Source: Collinsella sp. AF08-23
GTDB lineage: Bacteria > Actinomycetota > Coriobacteriia > Coriobacteriales > Coriobacteriaceae
Length of the DNA stretch: 64,000 nt
Direction of reading: 5' to 3'
Assembly (NCBI RefSeq): GCF_003479805.1
Contig: NZ_QUHV01000008.1
Coordinates: 1 to 64,000 of the forward strand
Position 1 is the stretch's first letter; each line of letters starts with the position of its first letter. The notes beneath the pieces are model-generated. The model ran no database searches. It was not told the DNA's origin and saw only the letters and a list, made by a program, of their open reading frames with translations. The position numbers and the translations under genes were made by a program. Of the stretch, positions 33,888 through 43,319 are shown in pieces.

Positions 33888-35177
33888 CTATTCCGTTCGA
33901 AATGGCTGTAGACGCGCCGCGATACGTGCAGGAACACGGCAGACCATGCTGACATGATCATCGAAAAAAGCCTCCGAAAGCACCTGCCCCTGCTTGCGGA
34001 TCGCGGCAATTAAGGCGCCCTCGCGATATGGAATCTCACATGAGACGAGAGCATCAGATGCAGCGGCCTCACGTGCGATTCTCGTTTGCAGGTCCTGCAA
34101 ACCTTCGCCCGTGAGCGCGGAGAAGAACACCGCATCGGGGAAACGCCTCTTCAACGCTTCGATATGATCGGAATCGAGCAGATCGATCTTGTTGAACACC
34201 GTTACCGCGGAACATGCTCCCGCTCCAACCTCTCTAAGAACATGCTCGACCGCATCGATTTGCCGGTGGCGGTCATCATCTGAGATGTCAACGACTTTAA
34301 GGATGAGATCGGAGTCGCGAACCTCCGATAAAGTCGATTTGAAAGCCTCAACGAGTCCATGTGGGAGTTTTTGGATAAATCCCACGGTGTCGGTGATCGT
34401 AATGGCGCGCCCACCGGGAAGTTCATATGAACGCGTCGTTGGATCGAGCGTCGCGAACAGCTTATCCTGGGCAAGCACATCAGAGCCCGTCAGACGATTC
34501 AGCACGGTCGACTTTCCGGCATTCGTGTATCCGGCAAGAGCCACCCGGAAAGCAGGAGAGTTCGCTCGCCACTTTGATTGAACCGCTCGGCGTTTTTCAA
34601 GCTCCTTGAGCTCATGGCGAAGCGCGGAGATGCGATTGCGAATCATGCGACGATCGACCTCGAGTTGGGTCTCGCCTTGACCAAAGCGGCTACCGATGCC
34701 GCCACGGGTCTGCTCCTTGGCAAGATGGCTCCACATGCCGCGAAGACGTGGGAGCAGATACTGGAGCTGGGCAAGTTGCACTTGCAAGCGTCCCTCACGC
34801 GTTCTGGCATGGAGGCCGAAGATGTCGAGGATCAAGGCCGTGCGGTCGATGATCTTGACGGGTTCACCAAGGGCACGTTCCAGATATGATTGCTGAGATG
34901 GACTCAAGTCATCGTCGAAGATGACGACATCGGCATCGAGGCGGTTGACGAATCCGCGAAGCTCCTCCACTTTCCCAGATCCGATATACGATTTGGGAAT
35001 CGGCCGATCGAGCTTTTGGGTCAAGCGCGCTACGACCGTGGCGCCCGCGGTATCCGCAAGACGCTCCAGTTCGTCGAGCGACCTATCGATGGGCCAGGCG
35101 TTATCACGCCAATCGACTCCCATGAGGATCGCACGCTCAGGAACAGGAGCCGTGGAGACAGGATCAAAACGGCTCAT
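33888..35177 (-). CDS. hflX: GTPase HflX
   Basis: HflX binds the 50S subunit and rescues or splits stalled ribosomes. The 429-residue product has the N-terminal HflX domain with SYIGSGKVEEL and GLHARTREGRLQVQLAQL, a coiled helix pair (ETQLEVDRRMIRNRI), and the GTPase P-loop GYTNAGKST, with DTVGFIQKLPH and NKID. ATG 35177 overlaps the miaA stop (ATGA), so it is in the mia operon, as is common. Confidence 0.94.
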   Translation of the reverse strand: MSRFDPVSTAPVPERAILMGVDWRDNAWPIDRSLDELERLADTAGATVVARLTQKLDRPIPKSYIGSGKVEELRGFVNRLDADVVIFDDDLSPSQQSYLERALGEPVKIIDRTALILDIFGLHARTREGRLQVQLAQLQYLLPRLRGMWSHLAKEQTRGGIGSRFGQGETQLEVDRRMIRNRISALRHELKELEKRRAVQSKWRANSPAFRVALAGYTNAGKSTVLNRLTGSDVLAQDKLFATLDPTTRSYELPGGRAITITDTVGFIQKLPHGLVEAFKSTLSEVRDSDLILKVVDISDDDRHRQIDAVEHVLREVGAGACSAVTVFNKIDLLDSDHIEALKRRFPDAVFFSALTGEGLQDLQTRIAREAAASDALVSCEIPYREGALIAAIRKQGQVLSEAFFDDHVSMVCRVPARIAARLQPFRTE

Positions 35178-36094
35178 CCGTGCATTGCCTCCGAGAGAAT
35201 GAATTCAACGGCACCCGCAAGTCCCCGCTCGTCCATGTCGATCCAACGCATGCGCACATCACGGCGACACCAAGCGAGTTGACGCTTGGCGTACCTGCGT
35301 GAACGACGTTTGATAAGATCAATTGCCTCATCCAGAGTGCACGCGCCATCGATGTAATCGATGATTTCCTTATAACCGATCGCTTGACGCGACGTAAGGG
35401 ATTCGCGCGCCCCCTCCTCCAAAAGCCGCTCAACCTCAGCAAGAAGGCCTTGTTCCATCATAAGATCGACGCGGCGATCGATGCGTTCGTATAAGCGCTC
35501 GCGATCCATGGAGAGTGCATATGTGACGTGGGGAAATGCTTCACGGGGGTGCGAAAAGCCAGATGCCTTCTCAGCATAGGAAACTCCCTCGTCCGCCATT
35601 TCAAGTGCGCGAATCACGCGCTTGACGTTGTGCGGATGAATCACCGCGGCGCTCTTTGGGTCACGGCGAAACAAAAGAGCGTGGAGGCCCTCGTCTCCCA
35701 GCTCCTCATGAAGGGCAAGGTAGGAGGCGCGGCGGTCATCGTCGATCTTTCCTTTGGGAAACTCCATGACGTCGAGAGCCGCCCTCAAATACAGCCCGGT
35801 GCCTCCGCAAAAAACCGGAGTGCGTCCGTCCTCCTGAAGCCGTGCTATCTCTGCGCGAGCGTCGCGTTGATACAGCGCAGCGGAATATGATTCACTCGCG
35901 CCAACGAGGTCGATGAGGCGGAGGGGAACCAATCGCTCCGATACGGGCGTCTTGGCCGTACCGATATCCATGTTGCGATACACCTGCATGGCATCGGCAG
36001 AAAGGACCTCGGTGTGCAGGGCACGAGCAACGCGGTCGGCAACGGCGCTCTTCCCCACCGCCGTGGGCCCGGTGATGGCAATGATGGGGCTCAT
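35174..36094 (-). CDS. miaA: tRNA dimethylallyltransferase
   Basis: MiaA adds the dimethylallyl group to A37 of tRNAs reading UNN codons. The 306-residue product begins with the P-loop GPTAVGKSAVA and has LSADAMQVYR, the DIGTAKTP block, GGTGLYLRA and TSRQAIGYKEI. It overlaps miaB upstream and hflX downstream by four bases each (ATGA). Confidence 0.95.
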   Translation of the reverse strand: MSPIIAITGPTAVGKSAVADRVARALHTEVLSADAMQVYRNMDIGTAKTPVSERLVPLRLIDLVGASESYSAALYQRDARAEIARLQEDGRTPVFCGGTGLYLRAALDVMEFPKGKIDDDRRASYLALHEELGDEGLHALLFRRDPKSAAVIHPHNVKRVIRALEMADEGVSYAEKASGFSHPREAFPHVTYALSMDRERLYERIDRRVDLMMEQGLLAEVERLLEEGARESLTSRQAIGYKEIIDYIDGACTLDEAIDLIKRRSRRYAKRQLAWCRRDVRMRWIDMDERGLAGAVEFILSEAMHG

Positions 36095-37452
36095 CGTGGC
36101 TCGCTCGTGGACAACCCGGAAAGATACCAGGTGCGTGCCACATCGATGTGAACGTCGAGCACTTTACCGACGAGTTCACGCGGATCGACGCCATCTGGAA
36201 CGGGGCAGTGAACCGTTTGGTTCCAGGGACTCTTGCCCTGCAAAACGCGATCGTTCTTCTTCGAAGTTCCCTCTATCAACATGGGAACCGTGGTGTCGAG
36301 TGCATGCTGGTTATACTCGAACGCGGTACGCTCGACATGCTTGACCAGACGATCGAAACGCTTCTGGATAACGGACCTCGGCGTGGGGTCAACGATCTTG
36401 GCGGCGGGCGTGCCATCGCGTTTGGAGTAGATGAAGGTGAAGGCTTGCGCAAACCGGGCCTCATCCACGAGCGTTACCGTTTGCTCGAAATCTTCATCAG
36501 TCTCACCGGGGAATCCGACGATGATATCGGTTGTAAGCGCGATATGGGGAATACGATCGCGCACGCGATGCACGAGGTCGAGATATTGCTCACGCGTGTA
36601 CTTCCTATTCATGAGCTTGAGTATGCGCGAGGAACCGGACTGCACGGCAAGGTGCAGCTGCGGCATGACGGCGGGAACCTCCGCCATCGCATCGATGGTC
36701 TCGGGCAGCAAATCCTTGGGATGCGATGAGGTGAAATAGATACGCTCAATGCCCGTGTCACCCACACGACGGAGAAGTTCGGCAAAGCGCGGCGCGGAAC
36801 CTTGGTCGCGTCCATAGGAGTTAACGTTTTGCCCCAGCAGGGTCACCGAACGCACCCCTTGACGCACCAGACCGGTGACTTCATCGACGACTTCGTCCAT
36901 CGGACGGCTCTTCTCGCGCCCGCGCACATAAGGAACGATGCAATAACTGCAGAAATTGTTACATCCCGTCATGATGGGAACCCACGCATGATAGGCAGTC
37001 TCGCGATGCCAGGGCATATCGGTGGCAGAGCCCGTGTCGATTTCCTCAACGCGGACATGGCGGGAACCGTCAATAAAAGCGTCAGCGAGAAGTTCGCCCA
37101 CATGAGCGATTGAATGGGTTCCGAAGATGACGTCGACGTTATCGAGATTGGTGAGAAGACCCTCGCCATCACGCTGGGCGATGCAGCCGCCCACCGCGAC
37201 CACACGATGCCCGCTCGGCGACTTAGGAAGGCTCTTGCAAGAGGAGCACTGGCCGTACAGACGCGTATCCGCCGCCTCGCGCACGCAACACGTCATGAAA
37301 ATGACGATATCGGCATCCTCGGGTCCGCTCGCCTGAAGGCAGCCGAGCGAGTCGAGCAACCCGCCCACGCGCTCGGAGTCATGGAGGTTCATCTGACAGC
37401 CGAAGGTGCGGATGAAATACGTCTTACCGGAGAGGATGGAGAGGTCAGTCAT
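36091..37452 (-). CDS. miaB: tRNA-2-methylthio-N6-dimethylallyladenosine synthase
   Basis: MiaB, a radical SAM methylthiotransferase, finishes the ms2i6A37 modification begun by MiaA. The 453-residue product has the UPF0004 domain with FGCQMNLHDSE and three cluster cysteines, the radical SAM motif CNNFCSYC, and a C-terminal TRAM domain. ATG 37452 overlaps the SpoVS gene stop (ATGA). Confidence 0.96.
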   Translation of the reverse strand: MTDLSILSGKTYFIRTFGCQMNLHDSERVGGLLDSLGCLQASGPEDADIVIFMTCCVREAADTRLYGQCSSCKSLPKSPSGHRVVAVGGCIAQRDGEGLLTNLDNVDVIFGTHSIAHVGELLADAFIDGSRHVRVEEIDTGSATDMPWHRETAYHAWVPIMTGCNNFCSYCIVPYVRGREKSRPMDEVVDEVTGLVRQGVRSVTLLGQNVNSYGRDQGSAPRFAELLRRVGDTGIERIYFTSSHPKDLLPETIDAMAEVPAVMPQLHLAVQSGSSRILKLMNRKYTREQYLDLVHRVRDRIPHIALTTDIIVGFPGETDEDFEQTVTLVDEARFAQAFTFIYSKRDGTPAAKIVDPTPRSVIQKRFDRLVKHVERTAFEYNQHALDTTVPMLIEGTSKKNDRVLQGKSPWNQTVHCPVPDGVDPRELVGKVLDVHIDVARTWYLSGLSTSEPR

Positions 37453-37772
37453 GAGCAAACCTGCTTACAATCGTCGGAGAAATCGAACGCGTCGGCGTTG
37501 GAGATCGAGATGTGATGCACATACACGGAGAGCCTGATGGCCGTGCGGGATTCACCGTTGATGAGGATGTCGGAGAAAACGGGGGCACAGGAGATGTCAA
37601 AACCCGTAGGTATCAAAAAGCCCCGCGCGATTGCCATGGCCTTGATAGCCTGGTTGACGGCGCCCGCTCCGACGCATTGCATATTGACGGGAACGCCATC
37701 TTTAACCATGCCCGCAATGGCACCCGCAACCGAGGCGGGTGACGACTTACTCGAGACCTTGAGGAATTCCAT
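37449..37772 (-). CDS. spoVS: Stage V sporulation protein S family
   Basis: The 107-residue product is a full SpoVS protein (MEFLKVSSKSSPASVAGAIA, then CVGAGAVNQAIKA and FDISCAPVFSDI). SpoVS is a small Alba-like nucleic-acid-binding fold found also in bacteria that do not sporulate, where its role is unclear. It sits between the GHKL ATPase and miaB genes and is coupled to miaB by ATGA. The last 20 residues (FSDDCKQVCS) extend beyond the usual end. GGAGAAA precedes ATG 37772. Confidence 0.88.
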   Translation of the reverse strand: MEFLKVSSKSSPASVAGAIAGMVKDGVPVNMQCVGAGAVNQAIKAMAIARGFLIPTGFDISCAPVFSDILINGESRTAIRLSVYVHHISISNADAFDFSDDCKQVCS

Positions 37773-37818
37773 GTGCGTTTCTCCAGCGTATAAAGTGCAT
37801 TTAGTCAGATTGATTGCA

Positions 37819-37847
37819 AAGATACCGCAGGGCAGGACGAAGGGCAA
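37819..37847 (-). promoter_or_regulatory. Possible promoter for spoVS-miaB-miaA-hflX
   Basis: On the - strand, TTGCCC (37842-37847) and TATCTT (37819-37824) are spaced by 17 bases and lie 47 bases before spoVS. Confidence 0.4.
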
Positions 37848-37859
37848 GCAGGTGGACCG

Positions 37860-38948
37860 TCAGGTCTCATCCTTGCCGATATCGAAGGTGACGGTAATGC
37901 GATCGCGCGTAACCCGGATCTTGGGATCGTGTACGAGCGTGAGGTAATAGCGAGACGCGAGTTCCGAGAACTCCCTCTCCATGCTGCGCGAGAATGAGGC
38001 AAGGTCATCCTGGGCGATTTTAAGGCCTCGCCTGTCGCGAGCAAGATCGACCGGTGCCGGAGTGTGAGCGGAGTCCGTCTTCTCACGTAATAGGCGCGAA
38101 GCGACGCTACGAAGAGAGGGGATCGAGCCGCCGAGAATGCGATGAGCAGTTCGCTCGGAGATCTCGATGCCAACAGATGCTGCGATACGTATGAAATCTG
38201 ACGCGTCGGCGGCACAGGCCAACCGGTCAACGACCGGGAGACGATCCTCGGAATCGATGAAGAGAAGTCGCGTAGTATCCACGCGCGAAAGTGCGTGGGC
38301 GTACAGCGTCGCGGCGATCTCAGTCGGAGAGCCAAGATAGACATCGCAGTCGTGTAACTCTTCACAGGCGAACTCGCAAACCGCGCGGGCGATGTTGTGG
38401 GGGCCACGCACACATGCAAGGACACCTTGCTCGTCTTTTGCGGTCTGGGGCCATGTCGACTGATCGGCGCGCTCGGGAAGCGTGTTGGTATCGGCGACAA
38501 TGCAGAAGGAGGATCCGAGGTTCACTCCGGAAGCAACCACGCGGGAAGACCGGGTGTTCTGGCGAATGGAGAAGAGGGCCATACCGCGACCATGAACGCC
38601 CCATCGGTCCATTTTCATGGACTCGAGCTTTGACGTGACGCGAGCGTCGAAGATTCGTTCCCGCATCTCAGTGGGGACACCGGAACCATCGTCGAGGAAA
38701 AGGAGGGTGCGAGCACCCTCCTCCTTCATAGTAGCGACGTAAATCGACTTGGCACCTGCATCACGGGCATTGCGAAGCATCTCGACGACGATGTCCTCAA
38801 CATGCTGGATATCGTGCTTCGCCTGGCGACGCTCCGCTTCGGAAACCCGCAGGCGCACGAAGCCATCACCGAGATTCTCCTCAACACGAAGATTGCCCTC
38901 TCCCGACATGGAGGCGATAAATGAGATGAGGTCGTTACCGTCTGCCAT
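37860..38948 (-). CDS. GHKL-fold ATP-binding protein, unknown function
   Basis: The 362-residue protein has a GHKL (Bergerat) ATP site. The N box is VVEMLRNARDAGA (E56, N60), the G1 box DDGSGVP (86-92) and the G2 box GVHGRGMALFS (117-127). This most resembles the MutL/Hsp90 branch rather than histidine kinases, since no H-box or membrane segment is seen. The C-terminal half (from about 200) matches nothing I know. It starts ten bases after the rny stop and precedes spoVS, so a role in nucleic-acid metabolism is possible. ATG 38948 has no strong ribosome site. Confidence 0.8.
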   Translation of the reverse strand: MADGNDLISFIASMSGEGNLRVEENLGDGFVRLRVSEAERRQAKHDIQHVEDIVVEMLRNARDAGAKSIYVATMKEEGARTLLFLDDGSGVPTEMRERIFDARVTSKLESMKMDRWGVHGRGMALFSIRQNTRSSRVVASGVNLGSSFCIVADTNTLPERADQSTWPQTAKDEQGVLACVRGPHNIARAVCEFACEELHDCDVYLGSPTEIAATLYAHALSRVDTTRLLFIDSEDRLPVVDRLACAADASDFIRIAASVGIEISERTAHRILGGSIPSLRSVASRLLREKTDSAHTPAPVDLARDRRGLKIAQDDLASFSRSMEREFSELASRYYLTLVHDPKIRVTRDRITVTFDIGKDET

Positions 38949-38958
38949 AAGGTTCAGC

Positions 38959-40518
38959 CTACTTGGCGATATCAATGGCGCGGCTCTCGCGGATCACGAC
39001 AACGCGAACCTGGCCGGGATACTCCATCTCCTCTTCGATCTGCTGGGCGATGTCGTGAGCCAAGACAGTCGATTCGGCGTCGGAGACCTTGTCGGGCTGG
39101 ACCATAACGTGGATCTCGCGGCCCGCCTGCATGGCGTAAGTGCGCTCGACGCCGTCATGAGAGTTGGCGATCTCCTCCAGCTTCTCAAGACGCTTGATGT
39201 AGTTCTCAGCGGATTCACGGCGTGCCCCAGGGCGAGACGCCGAAATGGCGTCACCTGCCTGAACGAGGACGTCGAGGACCGTATTGGGATCGGTATCGCC
39301 ATGATGTGCCTCGATGGCGTGGACGATCGCGGGCTTCTCGCCGTAACGGCGCGCGAGCTCGGCGCCGATAACCGCGTGCGGGCCCTCAACCTCGTGGTCG
39401 ATGGCTTTGCCCAGGTCGTGCAACAGACCGGCACGCTTAGCGGTCAGGACATCGACGCCGAGTTCTGCGGCCATGATGGCGCACAGATCGGCGACCTCGA
39501 GCGAATGGCGCAGCACGTTTTGTCCAAAGGACGTGCGGTAGCGAAGGGCACCGAGCGTCTTGACGATCTCGGGATGCAGGTCGTGAATGCCCATGTCGAA
39601 GGCAGCCTGCTCGCCTGCCTCGCGCACACGCTGCTGAACGAGGTCTGCGGCTTTCTGGTACATCTCCTCGATACGGGCCGGATGAATGCGGCCATCGGCG
39701 ATGAGATTCTCCAGTGCCACGCGTGCCGTCTCACGACGAACGGGATCGAAGCTGGAGAGTACGACGGTTTCAGGCGTATCGTCAATGACGAGATTGACGC
39801 CGGACACCTGCTCGAACGTACGGATATTGCGGCCCTCGCGGCCAATGATGCGGCCCTTGAGGTCATCAGAGGGAATGTGCACAGACGTGACCGTCACCTC
39901 TGCGGTGTGGTCGGAAGCGCAACGCTGGATGGCGAGAGAAATGATTTCCTGAGCGGTCTTATGGCACTCGGCCTTGACCTTCTGCTCGGACTCGCGAATG
40001 ATCGTAGCGGCCTCATGCGTGACCTCGCCGCGGACCTTGTCGAGCAGCTCGGCATGCGCGTCATCGCGCGTGAGCTCCGAGATACGCTCAAGCTCACTTG
40101 TCTGGCGAGCGAAGAGTTCCTCAAGCTCACGGGAGCGCTTGTCGATTTGGCCCTGCTGGCTGGAAAGCTGATGCTCGCGCTTGTCGAGGGCGTCGTTGCG
40201 CCGATCAAGGGACTCCTCACGCTGCATTACGCGGTTTTCCAGAACGCGAATCTCCTTTTTGCGCTGGGCGTCCTCTGCCTCGGCGGCCTGCTTGCTCTGG
40301 AGGATCTCCTCCTTGGCTTCGAGCAGGGCCTCTTTCTTGAGGGTCTCGGCGGTGCGCTTGGCATCGGCGACGACCTGCTCGGCCTCGCTGTGCGCGCTCT
40401 GGATCTTTGACTCTGCCTCGCGAACGCTGCCGTTCTTGGAGTTGCGCATGACCATGACGGCCACAACGACACCAAGAATAAGGCAGACGGCGCCGACGAG
40501 TATGGACTCAACGGGCAT
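38959..40518 (-). CDS. rny: Ribonuclease Y
   Basis: RNase Y is a membrane-anchored endonuclease that starts mRNA decay. The 519-residue product has an N-terminal helix (about 5-24), a long coiled coil (about 30-200), a KH domain with GRIIGREGRNIRTFE, and an HD domain with LRHSLEVADL, HDLGKAIDHE and GDAISASRPGARRE. AAGGAG precedes ATG 40518. A strong promoter lies 167 bases upstream, giving a long leader. Confidence 0.96.
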   Translation of the reverse strand: MPVESILVGAVCLILGVVVAVMVMRNSKNGSVREAESKIQSAHSEAEQVVADAKRTAETLKKEALLEAKEEILQSKQAAEAEDAQRKKEIRVLENRVMQREESLDRRNDALDKREHQLSSQQGQIDKRSRELEELFARQTSELERISELTRDDAHAELLDKVRGEVTHEAATIIRESEQKVKAECHKTAQEIISLAIQRCASDHTAEVTVTSVHIPSDDLKGRIIGREGRNIRTFEQVSGVNLVIDDTPETVVLSSFDPVRRETARVALENLIADGRIHPARIEEMYQKAADLVQQRVREAGEQAAFDMGIHDLHPEIVKTLGALRYRTSFGQNVLRHSLEVADLCAIMAAELGVDVLTAKRAGLLHDLGKAIDHEVEGPHAVIGAELARRYGEKPAIVHAIEAHHGDTDPNTVLDVLVQAGDAISASRPGARRESAENYIKRLEKLEEIANSHDGVERTYAMQAGREIHVMVQPDKVSDAESTVLAHDIAQQIEEEMEYPGQVRVVVIRESRAIDIAK

Positions 40519-40527
40519 GACGACTCC

Positions 40528-40713
40528 TTAAAGTGATTCAAGTGCGAAAACCAACGCCGGCAAAAGCACGACGCGGGACATTTGCAGGATATGGTCCACC
40601 AAAGGGGATATGAAATCGTTCCGATAGAAGATATCGTCAATCTCATCACCGAGGATGAGCGCATAGCAAACAAATGACGTATCTATCCTACGTTGAAGCA
40701 GGGGAATTGTCAA
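40528..40713 (-). other. Open frame in the rny leader, possible short peptide
   Basis: The - strand between the rny promoter and rny is open in one frame for 61 codons, ending with TAA that overlaps the rny ribosome site (TAAGGAG). The only ATG in frame gives a 17-residue hydrophobic peptide, MSRVVLLPALVFALESL. The longer frame starts inside the promoter and would not be on the mRNA. This may be a leader peptide or chance. Confidence 0.25.
40685..40713 (-). promoter_or_regulatory. rny promoter
   Basis: On the - strand, TTGACA (40708-40713) and TAGGAT (40685-40690) are spaced by exactly 17 bases. The predicted start leaves a leader of about 160 bases. Confidence 0.75.
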
Positions 40714-40721
40714 AAGCGTGC

Positions 40722-41390
40722 TCAGTCTTCGGCATCCATTCGCAGACGAGCGGCGCAGGCGGCGACGGAGTAGGAGAAGCCCTTACCCATGAGGTGCCGA
40801 ACGAGCTTTTCGAAGGCACGCGCTTCGGGTATGGTTTTGCGTTCCAAAAGCCCGAGGGCGCGCTCGACATCGTCCTCTTCGGAAAAGAACTCGTCGGGGT
40901 AGCCAGGGATATCATCGCGCGAAACACCACGGAGCGAAAGCTCTCGTTCTATCTTGGACCTCCCCCACCCGCGCCGTTTGCGTTCCTCGATGAAATACAT
41001 GGCGAAGCGGGCATCATTGACGTATCTGAGCTGTGACGCACGCTCGATGCATGCATCGATCTCCTCATCGCGATACCCGTAGAGCTTCAACTTGTCACGC
41101 AGCTCGCCCGTTGCGTAATCGCGACGAGAGAGCATTTCGGTCATGAGCGTAAAGCAGACGCGCCGCCCAAGATCGTGGATGGCATCGAAGGCTTGGTCTT
41201 CCTCAAGGGGAAGCGCAATGGGATCACCCATGAGAATCCGACCCACGCGAACGGGGACGACAATCTCACGCGTGCTCCCATTCTCCATATGGCAATGCAC
41301 TTCCGCCATGGGCTTTCTTGGTGAAAACGAACTCGAGGCGCGCTTTCGATCGGGAAGGCGCACCTCGATATCGGTCATAAGCAATGACAT
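40722..41390 (-). CDS. recX: Regulatory protein RecX
   Basis: RecX binds RecA filaments and limits their activity. The 222-residue product has the repeated three-helix units (TEMLSRRDYATGELRDKLKLYGY; RYVNDARFAMYFIEERKRRGWG; ARAFEKLVRHLMGKGFSYSVA), after an N-terminal extension of about 70 residues. It starts nine bases after recA, the standard recA-recX order. No clear ribosome site is seen, so ATG 41378 is also possible. It should share the LexA-controlled recA promoter. Confidence 0.9.
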   Translation of the reverse strand: MSLLMTDIEVRLPDRKRASSSFSPRKPMAEVHCHMENGSTREIVVPVRVGRILMGDPIALPLEEDQAFDAIHDLGRRVCFTLMTEMLSRRDYATGELRDKLKLYGYRDEEIDACIERASQLRYVNDARFAMYFIEERKRRGWGRSKIERELSLRGVSRDDIPGYPDEFFSEEDDVERALGLLERKTIPEARAFEKLVRHLMGKGFSYSVAACAARLRMDAED

Positions 41391-41399
41391 GTGGGGGCG

Positions 41400-42506
41400 C
41401 TACATGGCCTCGGGGGCGTCATGGACATCCCCGTCTTGCTCAACAATTGTTCCCACGGGCTCATCCTCGAACTCAAGTCCACACATAACGCGAACCTTAT
41501 GATCGAGCTCATTCATGAGCTCAGGGTTCTTGCGGAGCTTATCTTTTGCGGCTTCGCGGCCTTGACCCAGACGATCGCCATCATAGGTATACCAGGCACC
41601 TGACTTGCTGACGATCTCATATTGGACCGCCATATCCAAAACGGAGCCCTCTTTGGAGATGCCGGTTCCATACATGATGTCGAACTCGGCGGTGCGGAAC
41701 GGCGCGGCGACCTTGTTCTTCACGACCTTGGCACGCACACGGTTGCCCACGATCTCATCTTTGACCTTGATACTCTCGATACGACGGATATCGATGCGAA
41801 CACTCGAGAAGAACTTGAGCGCGCGACCACCCGTCGTCGTCTCAGGATTACCAAACATGACGCCGATTTTCTCGCGCAACTGATTGATGAAGATGCACGT
41901 CGTGTTCGACTTCGCAAGGGAGCCTGCGAGCTTACGCAGAGCCTGGCTCATCAGACGCGCTTGCAAGCCAACCGTGGTCTCACCGATCTCGCCCTCGATC
42001 TCGGCACGCGGCACGAGCGCGGCGACGGAGTCGATGACCACGACGTCGATCGCACCCGAGCGAACGAGCATGTCGCAGATTTCAAGTGCCTGCTCGCCCG
42101 TATCGGGCTGAGATATCAGAACCTCGTCGATATCGACGCCGATGCGCGCGGCGTACGTGGGATCGAGAGCGTGCTCGGCGTCGATGAACGCGGCAACGCC
42201 GCCCATCGCCTGCGCTTCGGCGAGAATCTCAAGGGATAGCGTGGTCTTACCGGAAGATTCGGGACCGTATATCTCCACGATGCGTCCGCGCGGAACGCCT
42301 CCGATGCCCAAAGCGGCATCGAGCGCGAGGGCACCCGTCGGGATCGCCTCCACCTCGAGTTCGGGACCCCCGTCCCCATACCGCATAATGGAGCCATCTC
42401 CAAATTTTTTCACGATCTCAGCCTTGGTGACCTCGATCATCTTCTCACGCTCTTTGCCCGTGGTGCGCTCGTGGATCACGCGCGCCGGCCCTGAGTTCTT
42501 GGCCAT
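41400..42506 (-). CDS. recA: Recombinase RecA
   Basis: RecA forms the strand-exchange filament and triggers LexA self-cleavage. The 368-residue product has Walker [10 protein letters not shown], the acidic DNA-binding loop region, MRYGDG near the start and the conserved [27 protein letters not shown] lies before ATG 42506; the frame is open further upstream to 42632 but covers the promoter. It is co-transcribed with recX. Confidence 0.97.
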   Translation of the reverse strand: MAKNSGPARVIHERTTGKEREKMIEVTKAEIVKKFGDGSIMRYGDGGPELEVEAIPTGALALDAALGIGGVPRGRIVEIYGPESSGKTTLSLEILAEAQAMGGVAAFIDAEHALDPTYAARIGVDIDEVLISQPDTGEQALEICDMLVRSGAIDVVVIDSVAALVPRAEIEGEIGETTVGLQARLMSQALRKLAGSLAKSNTTCIFINQLREKIGVMFGNPETTTGGRALKFFSSVRIDIRRIESIKVKDEIVGNRVRAKVVKNKVAAPFRTAEFDIMYGTGISKEGSVLDMAVQYEIVSKSGAWYTYDGDRLGQGREAAKDKLRKNPELMNELDHKVRVMCGLEFEDEPVGTIVEQDGDVHDAPEAM

Positions 42507-42533
42507 TGATCCTCCTTGATGTTGTATGGTTTG

Positions 42534-42562
42534 ATAGTACGCGAACGGATGTTCGTGGTCAA
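42534..42562 (-). promoter_or_regulatory. recA promoter
   Basis: On the - strand, TTGACC (42557-42562) and TACTAT (42534-42539) are spaced by 17 bases, with a LexA box filling the spacer. Confidence 0.8.
42542..42555. promoter_or_regulatory. LexA box in the recA promoter
   Basis: CGAACGGATGTTCG is a full match to the operator CGAACRNRYGTTYG and sits between the -35 and -10 boxes. Confidence 0.88.
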
Positions 42563-42719
42563 TACCATCTGAGGAAATCATATGCGGTGCATCCGACAGA
42601 TCGCAGGGCATGTTCCGACTGCGGCCTGACACGAAATGGCGTGACTTCTCACAACGGCAGGTAGGGCAGTGCGACCAGACGTCAACTCGAGGCTATGGGC
42701 AGTCAAAAGACCTCGTAAT

Positions 42720-43223
42720 TCACATATACGAGCAGCAGTTAATCAACTCATCCAGCGCAAAAAGCGCGGCACGTGCGCGTACCTCATTGCGGTCGCCCTC
42801 GAACGAACAGCGCACACAGCGTGTCGCCCCGCGATCGTATACTCCGATATATACGGTACCGGCGGGGTCGTCCTCGGTTCCCCCACCGGGGCCGGCATAC
42901 CCCGTAAGGCTGACAGCAATATCCGCATCGAAAAGGGACCGGGCACCTTCCGCCATCGCGCGGGCGCACGGTTCGCTCACGGCCGTGAACTCCTTGAGCA
43001 CCTCGCAGGGAACGCCCAACACGCGATGCTTGACCTCATCGCAATACGTGACCGCGCCACCGCGAAGCACGGTGCTGGCACCGGGTATCCCCGCGATGCT
43101 CGAGGCGACCATGCCCGCCGTGCACGACTCGGCCGTCGCGACCGTCACACCCCGCACGGTCGCCTTCTCAACCAATTCTTGAGCACGGTCGACGATTTCT
43201 CGATCCAGCGTGAGTCTATCCAT
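42720..43223 (-). CDS. Nicotinamide-nucleotide amidase (CinA C-terminal family)
   Basis: The 167-residue product is the stand-alone CinA C-terminal domain, which deamidates NMN in pyridine nucleotide salvage. Motifs are TVATAESCTAGMVASSIAGIPG, GAVTYCDEVKHRVLGV and SLTGYAGPGG. The N-terminal MoCF-like half found in full CinA is absent. AAAGGAAGGG precedes ATG 43223. It lies upstream of recA, as cinA often does, but recA has its own promoter. Confidence 0.92.
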   Translation of the reverse strand: MDRLTLDREIVDRAQELVEKATVRGVTVATAESCTAGMVASSIAGIPGASTVLRGGAVTYCDEVKHRVLGVPCEVLKEFTAVSEPCARAMAEGARSLFDADIAVSLTGYAGPGGGTEDDPAGTVYIGVYDRGATRCVRCSFEGDRNEVRARAALFALDELINCCSYM

Positions 43224-43319
43224 GACCCTTCCTTTCGATGACGAAGGATCGCCCATGCGATTCGCCCCGCGCCCACAAGAGGGCACAGGGCGAATCACAT
43301 CAAATCTTAGACAGCAGTC

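Noticed and set aside
38749..40410. Open frame of 553 codons on the + strand opposite rny
   Set aside because: It is antisense to a clear RNase Y gene, has no ribosome site, and its length is explained by the strong codon bias of the gene opposite.
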